From Acidobacteriota bacterium (GTDB lineage: Bacteria > Acidobacteriota > Terriglobia > Terriglobales > Acidobacteriaceae), in NCBI GenBank assembly GCA_003225055.1, contig QIAU01000139.1, positions 1-64,000 on the forward strand: a stretch of DNA of 64,000 nucleotides, given 5' to 3'. The notes beneath the pieces were generated by a model. It did no database searches and had not been told where the DNA came from. It saw nothing but the letters and a program-made list of their open reading frames with translations. The translations under genes and the position numbers were made by a program. The first letter of the stretch is position 1; each line of letters starts with the position of its first letter. Shown piece by piece: positions 1 to 8,216 of the stretch.

Positions 1-2106
1 CACCTCGTACCAGTGATCCCACTGCAGCGGTGGACTGTCCACCCAGACCGTGTTCGGGCTGCAGTCGTTGCCCCCCATGATCCGCATCGACATGCGCACG
101 TTCTTGGTCCCCACCACTCCGCTCACGACCGCGTCGTCGTCCCGCACGTCCATCGAGAGATTGGCGTATTCCTGGGCGCAACTGGGCACGGGGTTGCTGT
201 CGTTGTGAAGCTCCAGAAACCAGTTCCAATTGCCCGTGGTGGGTTGAAAGGGCGCTTCCCCGGTGGCCGCCGTGGTCGACAGAGTCGTCGAGGAGGGGAA
301 CATCAGCGAGGTGCGCAGCCAGATTTCGTAGGGCTGGTAGTTCCAGTACTGGGTGGGGTCCCAGAGATAAACGCTGTCGCTGCTGGCCGCCGGCGAGGCA
401 TGGGCAGTAGGAGTGACGGTCATCCCGGCAGCCCGGCGTCCAGCCACATTGGCATGGTATGTCAGGTAACCCGCCCCGCTCTGGTTCGAGCCCACGTTGG
501 TGCCCAGGCCGAAGTCTCGATTGATCCACTGGACCAGGTTTGCCGTGGACATATCGCGGTTGTCGTAGATCGTTCCCGAGGCCGTGCCGGGCGCAACGGT
601 TAGCTGTAGCGCCTGACTGGCAGTTTGGGGAGTGCTTTCCGAATCCCTGACCGCCGCCGTGAAGCCGTAGGTTCCCGAAGCCGAGGGCGTGCCGGAAATC
701 ACTCCCGTACTGGCATTCAAGCTTAGTCCGAGAGGCAACTGGCCCGTCGCCATAGACCAGACGTAAGGCGTAACCCCGCCGCTGGCCTGCAACATGGTGT
801 TGTAGCTCGATCCCGCGGTCGCGGCGGGAAGAGAGGTCGTAATGATCGATACGGGTGACACCGTAGTGCCGGCGATGCTCAAACTGAATGTCCTAGAGGC
901 CGACGCCGGCGAGGTCTCCGAATCGCGCACCGAGGCGGTCACCGTGTAATTGCCGGCTGTTGAGGGCGTGCCCGCAATTTGCCCGGTTCCGCTGTTCAGA
1001 GACAAGCCGGCAGGCAAACCGGTCGCAGACCAACTGTAGGGCGCAACCCCACCCATCGCCTGCAATAGCGCGCTGTAACTCGATCCTTGAGTCCCAGCCG
1101 GCAGAGAAGCCGTGGTGACCGACAGCGCCGGAGGCGGTGTACTGGTAATCGTCAGACTAAATGTTTTGGACGCAGATGCGGGCGAATTTTCTGAGTCGCG
1201 CACCGAGGCGGTCACCGTGTAATTGCCCGCTGTTGAGGGCGTGCCCGCAATTTGCCCGGTTCCGCTATTCAGAGACAAGCCGGCAGGCAAACCGGTCGCA
1301 GACCAACTGTACGGGGTAATGCCACCACTCGCCGCGAGCCCTGTGCTGTAACTCGATCCTTGAGTCCCAGCCGGCAGAGAAGCCGTGGTGACCGACAGCG
1401 CCGGAGGCGGTGTACTGGTAATCGTCAGACTAAATGTTTTGGACACAGATACGGGCGAATTTTCTGAGTCGCGCACCGACGCGGCTACCGTGTAATTGCC
1501 CGCCGTCGAGGGAGTACCCGAAATTTGACCAGTATTCGTACTGAGCGCCAGGCCCGCAGGTAAACCTGTCGCCGACCAGCTGTACGGCGTAGCGCCACCG
1601 CTGGCCTCGAGCACTGTACTGTAACTCGATCCTCGAGTCCCAGCCGGCAGAGAGGCCGTGATGACCGACAGCGCCGGAGGCGGTGTACTGGTGATGGTCA
1701 AACTAAATGTTTTGGACGCAGATGCAGGCGAATTTTCTGAGTCGCGCACCGAAGCGGTCACCGTGTAATTGCCCGCCGTCGCGGGAGTACCCGAAATTTG
1801 ACCGGTGTTCGTACCCACCGCCAAGCCCGCAGGTAAACCTGTAGCCGACCAGCCGTACGGCGTAACGCCACCGCTGGCTACGAGCACTGTACTGTAACTC
1901 GATCCTGCGGTCGCGGCCGGCAAAGAGGTACTTGCAATTGTCAGGGGCGCCGACGGCAACGGCGGGGATGACGGCGGGTGCGACGCCACAATGCACCCGG
2001 CCGAGATGAGTATGCCGCAGATAAGAAGGACGGTTAAGTACCAGAGTTTTAGGGGGTTCGACTCTGTTTTCGCAGAACGACCGAAGCAACCGAATTGGGG
2101 AGACAT
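1..2106 (-). CDS. Repeat lipoprotein with five Ig-like (He_PIG) repeats and a lyase-like C-terminal domain; 3' end outside window
   Basis: The frame is open from the ATG at 2106 to the window edge (702 codons). It begins with a lipoprotein signal: a hydrophobic stretch at about residues 21-33 ending in the lipobox LISAGC, with the lipidated Cys at residue 38. Five repeats of exactly 91 residues (273 bp) follow, with the motif GSSYS at 273-bp steps and the recurring phrases ATGLPAGL, GTPSTAGNYTV and VRDSENSP. These are typical of the putative Ig (He_PIG) family. From about residue 510 the sequence changes to a beta-rich, Trp-rich domain (GNWNWFLELHND, RMSMRIMGGND, QWDHWYEV) that resembles the jelly-roll fold of heparin-lyase-like polysaccharide lyases. 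A GAGG Shine-Dalgarno precedes the start. I infer a surface-anchored polysaccharide-degrading or glycan-binding protein. The lipoprotein and repeats are certain; the lyase call is tentative because the end is missing. Confidence 0.85.
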   Translation of the reverse strand, partial: MSPQFGCFGRSAKTESNPLKLWYLTVLLICGILISAGCIVASHPPSSPPLPSAPLTIASTSLPAATAGSSYSTVLVASGGVTPYGWSATGLPAGLAVGTNTGQISGTPATAGNYTVTASVRDSENSPASASKTFSLTITSTPPPALSVITASLPAGTRGSSYSTVLEASGGATPYSWSATGLPAGLALSTNTGQISGTPSTAGNYTVAASVRDSENSPVSVSKTFSLTITSTPPPALSVTTASLPAGTQGSSYSTGLAASGGITPYSWSATGLPAGLSLNSGTGQIAGTPSTAGNYTVTASVRDSENSPASASKTFSLTITSTPPPALSVTTASLPAGTQGSSYSALLQAMGGVAPYSWSATGLPAGLSLNSGTGQIAGTPSTAGNYTVTASVRDSETSPASASRTFSLSIAGTTVSPVSIITTSLPAATAGSSYNTMLQASGGVTPYVWSMATGQLPLGLSLNASTGVISGTPSASGTYGFTAAVRDSESTPQTASQALQLTVAPGTASGTIYDNRDMSTANLVQWINRDFGLGTNVGSNQSGAGYLTYHANVAGRRAAGMTVTPTAHASPAASSDSVYLWDPTQYWNYQPYEIWLRTSLMFPSSTTLSTTAATGEAPFQPTTGNWNWFLELHNDSNPVPSCAQEYANLSMDVRDDDAVVSGVVGTKNVRMSMRIMGGNDCSPNTVWVDSPPLQWDHWYEV
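584..1948 (-). repeat. Five tandem 273-bp coding repeats
   Basis: The segment reading gtaactcgatcc (with one variant) recurs at 802, 1075, 1348, 1621 and 1894, exactly 273 bp apart each time. The two middle units are almost identical over long stretches of DNA, which points to recent duplication or gene conversion. Unit boundaries are approximate. Confidence 0.92.
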
Positions 2107-2320
2107 TAGGACCTCGGGGATTAGGTCCCCTTAGGTTCTTGGGAACCGACGCTTTGCCGTTACTATATACAGGGAGGTGCGACGGACACTAGGTATCGAA
2201 AGTCCCTGTCTCTGGAGCCAAAATTCAGGTGTTTCCCTTACCTCCAAACTGGCGTCCCATCCCCGGACCTTACGGATTGAAGGGCATAGCAGTACTCGCT
2301 ATCGGTGTTCTGGTTCATAA
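2107..2320. other. Divergent intergenic region
   Basis: This separates the minus-strand lipoprotein from the plus-strand FemAB-like gene, so it must carry promoters in both directions. A TATATA-containing AT-rich stretch near 2162-2169 is the only -10-like sequence I noticed. No other element is evident apart from the leader hairpin. Confidence 0.4.
2109..2128 (-). promoter_or_regulatory. Hairpin in the leader of the repeat lipoprotein, covering its ribosome binding site
   Basis: GGACCT at 2109-2114 is complementary to AGGTCC at 2123-2128 with an 8-nt loop. In the mRNA the 3' arm contains the GAGG Shine-Dalgarno that lies just before the ATG at 2106, so the stem would mask it. Whether it folds in vivo is unknown. 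Confidence 0.35.
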
Positions 2321-3358
2321 ATGATGCTGTACGAACTCAATCCACTCGAGGACCCGCGTTGGTCTGAATTCTTGTGCAAGCACGCGGCAGCTTCGGTATT
2401 CCACACTATCGAATGGCTCCGAGCCCTACATTCGACTTACGGGTACAAACCAGTTGTTTTAACCGCCTGCCCACCTGGCACCCCGTTGAGTAATGCAGTG
2501 GTCTTTTGTGAGATTCATAGTTGGGTCACCGGCGGACGCCTGGTTTCACTTCCCTTCTCCGATCATTGCGAGCCGCTGGCCGATAGCTCCGAAGAACGGG
2601 AGTCGCTGTTGCGCGCCGTTGTAGATTGCGCCAACCTGAACAGGTGGAAATATGTTGAGCTCCGGCCTGTCGACGTGGGTGTGGACGGAACCGGGTTCGA
2701 ACCTGCCGATCAATATTGTTTACACCGGCTGGAGCTGTCCGGCTCGAGCGAGGAGATTTTCAGAAGATTTCACAAGGATTGCGTCCAGAGGAGAATTCGC
2801 CACGCGGAAAGGCAACCACTCAAGTATGAGGAAGGAAGGTCGGAATCCCTCTTGCGCGGATTTTACCAGCTACTGTTGCTCACGCGGCGACGCCATCAAC
2901 TACCGCCTCAGCCTCTGGAGTGGTTTCGAAACCTGGCTGATTGTTTGGGGGACATGCTGAAGATACGCACGCTCTCGATCGACGGAAAGCCGATTGCAAG
3001 CATCGTAACCATCCGCTACAAGGACTCGATGACATACAAGTATGGCGGCTCGGACCCGGTGTTTAACAAGCTGGCCGGCACTGCGTTGCTGTTTTGGCGC
3101 GCTGTCGAGGAAGCCGCCCGCGATGGACTACGCACGTTTGACATGGGGCGTTCCGACCTCGACAACCGCTCGCTCATCTTATTCAAGGACCGATGGGGAG
3201 CGGCTCGAATTCCCCTCACTTACCGGAGATATCCGGGCGGACCAGCTCGCGCGAGGACATCAGACTGGAAATCTTTGGTGGCGAAACAGGTTTTCCAGCG
3301 ATTGCCTGACTCATGGCTGGTCGCTTCAGGGAAGCTGCTGTACCGACACATGGGGTGA
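2321..3358 (+). CDS. FemAB/BioF2-like GNAT-fold acyltransferase, probably for cell-surface polysaccharide
   Basis: This 345-residue protein has the architecture of the GNAT-fold family (BioF2-like, PF13480) related to FemAB peptidyltransferases. An N-terminal half opens with HTIEWLRAL, an amphipathic central section follows (SSEEIFRRFHKD, then RHAERQPLKYEEG), and the C-terminal acetyltransferase part contains DGKPIASIVTIRYKDSMTYK and a conserved YGGSDP-N-LAGTALLFWRAVEEA stretch. Relatives occur in exopolysaccharide and PEP-CTERM loci, where they are thought to modify surface polymers. The neighbouring UDP-GlcNAc 2-epimerase 116 bp downstream on the same strand fits that role. Two adjacent ATGs start the frame and no clear Shine-Dalgarno is present. 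The exact substrate cannot be told. Confidence 0.75.
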   Translation: MMLYELNPLEDPRWSEFLCKHAAASVFHTIEWLRALHSTYGYKPVVLTACPPGTPLSNAVVFCEIHSWVTGGRLVSLPFSDHCEPLADSSEERESLLRAVVDCANLNRWKYVELRPVDVGVDGTGFEPADQYCLHRLELSGSSEEIFRRFHKDCVQRRIRHAERQPLKYEEGRSESLLRGFYQLLLLTRRRHQLPPQPLEWFRNLADCLGDMLKIRTLSIDGKPIASIVTIRYKDSMTYKYGGSDPVFNKLAGTALLFWRAVEEAARDGLRTFDMGRSDLDNRSLILFKDRWGAARIPLTYRRYPGGPARARTSDWKSLVAKQVFQRLPDSWLVASGKLLYRHMG

Positions 3359-3411
3359 TTTTCCCAAGCGTGCTCTCACCTGGAACGAGCTTTGAGTATC
3401 TGAATAACCGC

Positions 3412-3437
3412 TTGATGCTTCCCGTTGATGCTTCCCG
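3412..3437 (+). repeat. Perfect 13-bp tandem duplication upstream of the epimerase gene
   Basis: TTGATGCTTCCCG occurs twice head to tail (3412-3424 and 3425-3437), 37 bp before the epimerase start codon. Confidence 0.9.
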
Positions 3438-3474
3438 CGAAATTGAGTTCAATTCTGAACATCGGGAGATTTGA

Positions 3475-4611
3475 ATGAACATTGTCCACGTGGTTGGTGC
3501 GCGCCCCAATTTCATGAAGGCCGCTCCGGTGATGAAAGCCTTGGGGACCAGACCGAATGTCACGCAAACGCTCGTCCACACCGGCCAACACTACGACGCC
3601 GAGATGTCCGAGATCTTTTTCGAACAGCTCAAGATGCCCAAGCCTGACGTCAGCCTGGCGGTCGGTTCGGGTACGCATGCCGAGCAAACCGCCGCCATCA
3701 TGGTGCGATTTGAACCGGTGGTAGTGGAACGCAAGCCGGATTGGGTGCTGGTATACGGCGACGTGAACTCCACGGTCGCCACAGCGCTGGTGTCGAGCAA
3801 GCTTGGAATCAAGGTCGCGCACGTCGAGGCGGGGTTACGTTCCTTCGACCGGAGTATGCCCGAGGAAGTAAACCGTCTCTTAACCGACCAGATTGCCGAC
3901 CTCTTGCTCACGCCGTCGGAGGACGGCGACCGAAACTTGCTTCGCGAAGGCATACCTCGCAACAAGATCCGGTTGGTCGGCAACACCATGATTGACACGC
4001 TTATTCAGCTCCTGCCACTGGCTGCCAGCCAGGTCCCCAAAGACCTTCCCGCTCGTTACGCGCTGGTGACGCTCCATCGCCCTTCGAATGTAGACGATCC
4101 GATCGCGCTTCGAAAACTGTGTGAAGTGCTGGCCTGGGTCAGCACGAGAATCGAGGTCTTTTTCCCCGTGCATCCGCGAACTCGCCGGCGTCTACAGGAA
4201 TTCGACATACTGGTAAATCTTCCTGGCCTGCATTTACTGCCCCCAATGCCGTATCTCGAGTTCCTCGGCATGCAGCGGCGCGCTTCGGTGGTGCTAACCG
4301 ATTCAGGTGGCATCCAGGAAGAAACCACATACCTGGGAGTGCCCTGCCTCACGCTTCGAGAAAACACCGAGCGGCCGATTACGACAACGATGGGCACGAA
4401 TGTCGTGGTAGGTCGAGACATGGAGCGCCTGCGTACGGAAATCCTTGCGGTGCTGAGCGGCGACTTTCGACGCGGGACAATCCCACGATTATGGGATGGT
4501 CATGCTAGCGAACGCATCGCCGAATGTCTGTGCGACACAGCGGAACGTGAAGACCTCCCCTGCCTGAGCCAGCCGCGAGTTCAGGCGAATAGGTCACTTC
4601 ATCAGATATAA
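3475..4611 (+). CDS. wecB: UDP-N-acetylglucosamine 2-epimerase (non-hydrolysing)
   Basis: This enzyme interconverts UDP-GlcNAc and UDP-ManNAc in the cytoplasm, supplying ManNAc units for surface polysaccharides. The 378-residue length is the family norm. The N-terminus VHVVGARPNFMKAAPV is the nucleotide-sugar glycosyltransferase-B-like first strand and loop. HVEAGLRS with the catalytic acid, the following NRLLTDQIAD, and the C-terminal UDP-binding DSGGIQEE and GVPCLTLRENTERP motifs are all present. A GGGAGA Shine-Dalgarno lies six bases before the ATG. It follows the FemAB-like gene on the same strand, so the two may form a small surface-polymer module. wecB and mnaA are alternative names for the same activity. 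Confidence 0.95.
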   Translation: MNIVHVVGARPNFMKAAPVMKALGTRPNVTQTLVHTGQHYDAEMSEIFFEQLKMPKPDVSLAVGSGTHAEQTAAIMVRFEPVVVERKPDWVLVYGDVNSTVATALVSSKLGIKVAHVEAGLRSFDRSMPEEVNRLLTDQIADLLLTPSEDGDRNLLREGIPRNKIRLVGNTMIDTLIQLLPLAASQVPKDLPARYALVTLHRPSNVDDPIALRKLCEVLAWVSTRIEVFFPVHPRTRRRLQEFDILVNLPGLHLLPPMPYLEFLGMQRRASVVLTDSGGIQEETTYLGVPCLTLRENTERPITTTMGTNVVVGRDMERLRTEILAVLSGDFRRGTIPRLWDGHASERIAECLCDTAEREDLPCLSQPRVQANRSLHQI

Positions 4612-4731
4612 GCGAAAGCGAGGCAAACGGTCAGCATCGAATTCAAGACCACCTTCGACTGGGCTTGCGGCCGAAAGTACCCTGAAAACACACCTGCATT
4701 TTCTTCCCACACTGGTGACCGCTTGGAGTCG

Positions 4732-5934
4732 CTAAGGCCCCGGCGCCTTCAAGCCTAGTGCCCCGAGTGTGGGCCCGTCTGGAAGGGTCCCCCCGTCCGT
4801 CTTCGTCACGACTCCGAACCCGCCAGAATAATCCCACATCGTCCATCCCATACCGTGCCGCTCGAGCGAGGTGCGCACGTCGGTCAGCCACGCCACACGC
4901 GAGTTGGTGTCGGCATACTTGCGATATACCCCGAACTCATCGCAAGTGACCGGCACTTGGTGTCTCCCGGCCCACTCCGCGACCTGAGAGACTTCGGCCT
5001 CAATGCGCGCGCTGTTCCAGCGCTCGAAACCATAGCGAATCACGTAAAGGCGGTTAGCCGCTTCCGGCACCAGGGCCGCAACTTTTGCGGCGGACTCGGG
5101 AGTCGAGGGGTAAACCAGCCCCTGTTCGAAATGCCAGAAGTCCACACCCCAGGTGGCTCCCTGATGGGTGAAGATGTGCGGCTCGTAGAAATGGAAGGTG
5201 TAAATTACATTGGCATCCGGGAGCGGCTCCAGGAAAACGAGATCGGCGTCGTCTGACCAACGAGCCCCAGTTGCGATTATCGTGCCCTGAGATGCTCCCT
5301 CGCGGATAGCTGCCGCCAGTTTCGTCTGGATGCCAGCCCAGCGATAGCGGTCTTCGAATTCCGGCTCATTGAGAATCTCGAAAAAAACCAAATTCGGGTC
5401 CAACGCCGCATAGTGCTTCGCAAAAGCACGCCAGAAATTTCCCAACTGCTCAACCAAGTGATCGTCCTTGGCCAGCCTGTTTTTGAACTCACTGTCGGGA
5501 TGCACGTCCAGTATTACGGCCAGACCATTAGAGAGAATGGTATGCACGGCCTGGTCCAAGTAATCCAGGTATTCCTGGGGAATCGCATCCGCCTGCCCTG
5601 CCCGAAACATGGGCTGCGGATTGACGCTGAGGCGCACGTGGTCGAATCCCATTGCCTTGACCAGAGCAATGTCGCGTGGGGTCGTGTGTGAAATGAAGTG
5701 CTCCCTTGTGTAGCCCTTCGGGTCAGCGACCTGGGCGAACCATCCGCTGAGGTTTATCCCGCGCTGGAGGTGCGACATCCTGCGGGCCGCAACGGTGTCT
5801 CGAGCTTGTTGCGGAGGAACTTTCGGTTGTGACTGAGGAGTCTCGGCCGCTAGTCGACACGTAGCGTAGAGGGAAACAAGTGATAGCAAAAGAAAAAATC
5901 CTGATGCGGGATTGATGCATGAGTTGCTTTTCAT
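4732..5934 (-). CDS. Secreted glycoside hydrolase family 5 (cellulase-like)
   Basis: This is a retaining endo-glycosidase of the GH5 TIM-barrel family. The catalytic acid/base is Glu190 in FFEILNEPEF and the probable nucleophile is Glu333 in VTCDEFGVYRK. The early strand MGFDHVRLSVNPQPMF and VILDVHPD match GH5 beta strands, and the C-terminal MWDYSGGFG is the usual aromatic end. I chose the ATG at 5934 because it places a classical signal peptide (hydrophobic residues about 13-28) at the N-terminus. The ATG at 6018 would add 28 residues and has a weak AAGAG before it, so it remains possible. It is convergent with the epimerase gene. Substrate (cellulose, mannan or other beta-glucan) cannot be fixed from sequence alone. 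Confidence 0.88.
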   Translation of the reverse strand: MKSNSCINPASGFFLLLSLVSLYATCRLAAETPQSQPKVPPQQARDTVAARRMSHLQRGINLSGWFAQVADPKGYTREHFISHTTPRDIALVKAMGFDHVRLSVNPQPMFRAGQADAIPQEYLDYLDQAVHTILSNGLAVILDVHPDSEFKNRLAKDDHLVEQLGNFWRAFAKHYAALDPNLVFFEILNEPEFEDRYRWAGIQTKLAAAIREGASQGTIIATGARWSDDADLVFLEPLPDANVIYTFHFYEPHIFTHQGATWGVDFWHFEQGLVYPSTPESAAKVAALVPEAANRLYVIRYGFERWNSARIEAEVSQVAEWAGRHQVPVTCDEFGVYRKYADTNSRVAWLTDVRTSLERHGMGWTMWDYSGGFGVVTKTDGGTLPDGPTLGALGLKAPGP

Positions 5935-6145
5935 CCGAGGAGAGTATAGTACGGCCGCCAGTTCGTTCTGGTACTTCTCTGGCGCTGTTTCCCCAGGTTG
6001 GAGACTAGCAACCAACATTTCGACTCTTATGTTAGGTTATGCGGGCAGGGGCGCTGGAAGATTTATGGCTTGGACTTGCCGGATGACGTGCCGGAAAAAA
6101 TCTATCACCTGAATGGCCTTTTCGAGCAATTCAACGTAGCACGAC

Positions 6146-7093
6146 TTACTTCCACGCCGGCGCAGTCAGGGTGCTGGGGAAGAACTTCGTAACATATTCA
6201 CGATCCCGGAATGCTTCGGTGCCACCAGCTCTGGTGGTTGAAAATGCGCCGGCGTAGTTGCCGGAAACCAAGCACGTCCCCAAATCCGCCCCGCGCACAT
6301 ACTGCGCCAGAAAACCGGCATTGAAGCTGTCGCCTGCGCCCACCGGATCAATGGCATGCACCGCGACCGGGGGTGACGTAAGCCGCTCGTTGCCGCGCTG
6401 CGCCAAGGCTCCTTTCGCCCCCAGCTTGACGACTAGCACCGGAACACTCTTACTCAGGTGCCTGACAGCTGCTTCCAAATCATCGACCCGCGCGATTTTG
6501 CGAGCTTCCCGGGCATTTGGCAGAAACACGTCAACGTATGGCAAGACCTGCTCGAGGCTTCCATCCCAGCTGTCGTCAGGGTCGTCATTGGTATCCAACG
6601 AAATCGTCAAACCTGCATGCTTAAGTTCTCGAAACAGATCGGCGACCCGCGGCCGTAAGCCACGCTGCAGATAATACGAAGAAAAATGGAAGTGCCTGGC
6701 ATCGACAAGGTACTCGAGATCGAGATCGTCAAAGATCAACTCGGCAATGGTCCCCAGGTACGTGATGATTTGCCGCCCACTCTCCTTTTGCAGGATCACA
6801 GTAAGGCCTGTTGCGGCGCCCGCGCTGCGGTGCAGCTTGGAGACATCCACCTGCGCATCCTCGATCCGCTCGACCGCCATCTGTCCGAGTAGGTCGTCCC
6901 CGATACGCGATATAAATCCCACACGGGTTCCCAGTGCCGCCAGGTTGTGGGCAACAATCGCGGACGAACTTCCCAGAGTCAGCATCATTCTCTCAGCCAG
7001 AGATTCCCGTTCCGGCGGAAGCTCCTGTGGCAAACCATAGAGAATAAGATCGAGGTTGAGTTCCCCAGCGATGGTGATGTCAAAGCGCGGCAT
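6146..7093 (-). CDS. PfkB-family carbohydrate kinase
   Basis: This ribokinase-like cytoplasmic enzyme phosphorylates a sugar or sugar phosphate using ATP. The 315-residue length is typical. The N-terminal ITIAGELNLDLI strand and the signature DPVGAGDSFNAGFLAQY, with the catalytic Asp and the anion-hole glycines, are both intact. Its start overlaps the end of the SIS-domain gene by 14 bp, so the two are translationally coupled. It is the last gene of the deoR-SIS-pfkB unit. Together with an SIS isomerase/deaminase, a kinase of this kind usually acts on amino sugars, fructosamines or tagatose-type intermediates. The substrate is not determinable here. Confidence 0.9.
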   Translation of the reverse strand: MPRFDITIAGELNLDLILYGLPQELPPERESLAERMMLTLGSSSAIVAHNLAALGTRVGFISRIGDDLLGQMAVERIEDAQVDVSKLHRSAGAATGLTVILQKESGRQIITYLGTIAELIFDDLDLEYLVDARHFHFSSYYLQRGLRPRVADLFRELKHAGLTISLDTNDDPDDSWDGSLEQVLPYVDVFLPNAREARKIARVDDLEAAVRHLSKSVPVLVVKLGAKGALAQRGNERLTSPPVAVHAIDPVGAGDSFNAGFLAQYVRGADLGTCLVSGNYAGAFSTTRAGGTEAFRDREYVTKFFPSTLTAPAWK

Positions 7094-8216
7094 GGCGAGG
7101 TTCTTGGGTTGGGTCTTTTTCGTCGAGCATGACTACGCGGTTTAGATGGCGCGGGTGGTCCGGATCCAAGCCCTTCTTCAGCCCGGTGTATAGACCAAGC
7201 AACTGGCCGGCGAAAACGTAAGGAGCCAACCGCACTATCTCGGGAATTTCAAGCGGTAACTCGATGACCAGGTCGGAAGCCCTCGAAGTCCGCTCATCCG
7301 CCCGATTTGCAACCGCCAGGGTAGTCGCGCCCAATGACTTGATCTCCTCAAGGACGCCGCGCTCTCGAGCGTAGCCGGTCTCGGAGAGCAGAAAGATCAC
7401 CAGGGTCTGAGGACTGATCACCGACTTAGGTCCATGCCGAAATTCCAATGTATGGAAACATTGCGCATACGACACCGACATTTCCGTGATCTTCAGCGCG
7501 GATTCAGAGGCCAACCCATAAAACGGGCCTTGCCCCAGGCAGATGTAATCGTCGAAGCGCCGCTGCTTCACAAAATCGCTTACCGCCGACTGTACCTTCT
7601 TCAAAATGTTCTCGGTGAGTTCCGGCAAGCGCCGCAAATTCTCCATTAACGCATGGTTCCCGACCACGGAGCCGGCAAGGTATTGGAGACCCAACAGCAT
7701 GGAACTGAAGGACCGGGTCATGACGGTGCTTTCCTCGTCTGCGGACAGCAAAGACAAGGTACTTGTGGCCATACGCGCCAGCGGTGGGCCATCGGCGCAA
7801 GTGACCGCGAGGGTTCGAACCCCTCGAGCCTCGAGCAGTTGTGCGGCTTCGACCGCTTCGGAAGTCCGCCCCGAGCGGGAAATAACGACCCCCGCTGTCT
7901 GCTCGGCCCGCGTCATGATGAGCTCGGGAAAGAGCAAGATCTCCGAAGCCGGAATGGCGCGTGCACGCCGACCGGTAATAGTAGTCCAGGTTGCGGCGGC
8001 GGCCAGCCCAACGTAGTAACTCGAACCACAGCCCACAAACAGCCACTCGGTTGCACGGGCAAGTGGCTTCCAGATTTCATTTAGTAACCTGGAATCTTCC
8101 AGCTCTTTGAGGCAGCTGCCCCAGCAACGTGGCTGGGAAAGAATCTCTTCGAGAGAATGATCTCCCGGCCCTGCTTTCGTCGGCGGGCCGAAACGGCCGT
8201 CTTTGTCCTCAGACAA
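7080..8216 (-). CDS. SIS-domain sugar isomerase/deaminase (AgaS/FrlB/GlmS-isomerase-like)
   Basis: The 378-residue protein carries two SIS domains and no glutamine amidotransferase domain, so it is more like AgaS or FrlB than complete GlmS. The first SIS domain shows VGCGSSYYVGLAAAATW and ISRSGRTSEAVEAA, the phosphosugar-binding Ser/Thr loop. The second holds EFRHGPKSVISPQTLVIFL, characteristic of GlmS-type isomerase domains. The start codon is TTG at 8216, inside the end of the regulator gene and preceded by GAGG six bases upstream. No ATG would preserve the first domain. I infer cytoplasmic deamination or isomerisation of a phosphorylated amino sugar, with the product passed to the PfkB kinase encoded next. 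Confidence 0.88.
   Translation of the reverse strand: MSEDKDGRFGPPTKAGPGDHSLEEILSQPRCWGSCLKELEDSRLLNEIWKPLARATEWLFVGCGSSYYVGLAAAATWTTITGRRARAIPASEILLFPELIMTRAEQTAGVVISRSGRTSEAVEAAQLLEARGVRTLAVTCADGPPLARMATSTLSLLSADEESTVMTRSFSSMLLGLQYLAGSVVGNHALMENLRRLPELTENILKKVQSAVSDFVKQRRFDDYICLGQGPFYGLASESALKITEMSVSYAQCFHTLEFRHGPKSVISPQTLVIFLLSETGYARERGVLEEIKSLGATTLAVANRADERTSRASDLVIELPLEIPEIVRLAPYVFAGQLLGLYTGLKKGLDPDHPRHLNRVVMLDEKDPTQEPRHAAL

Noticed and set aside
13-603. 196-codon plus-strand frame at the left edge
   Set aside because: Shadow of the minus-strand lyase-like domain, which reads continuously and coherently from the lipoprotein start.
584-1948. CRISPR-like or satellite repeats
   Set aside because: The units are 273 bp, in frame, contiguous and encode Ig-like domains, with no spacers.
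2688-2705. Second T-arm-like sequence (gggttcgaacctg)
   Set aside because: Inside the FemAB-like gene, in frame with conserved protein sequence, with no surrounding cloverleaf.
7805-7830. tRNA T-arm-like sequence (gggttcgaacccc)
   Set aside because: It lies in the coding sequence of the SIS-domain gene (reading ARGVRTLAV), and no acceptor, D or anticodon arms can be built around it.
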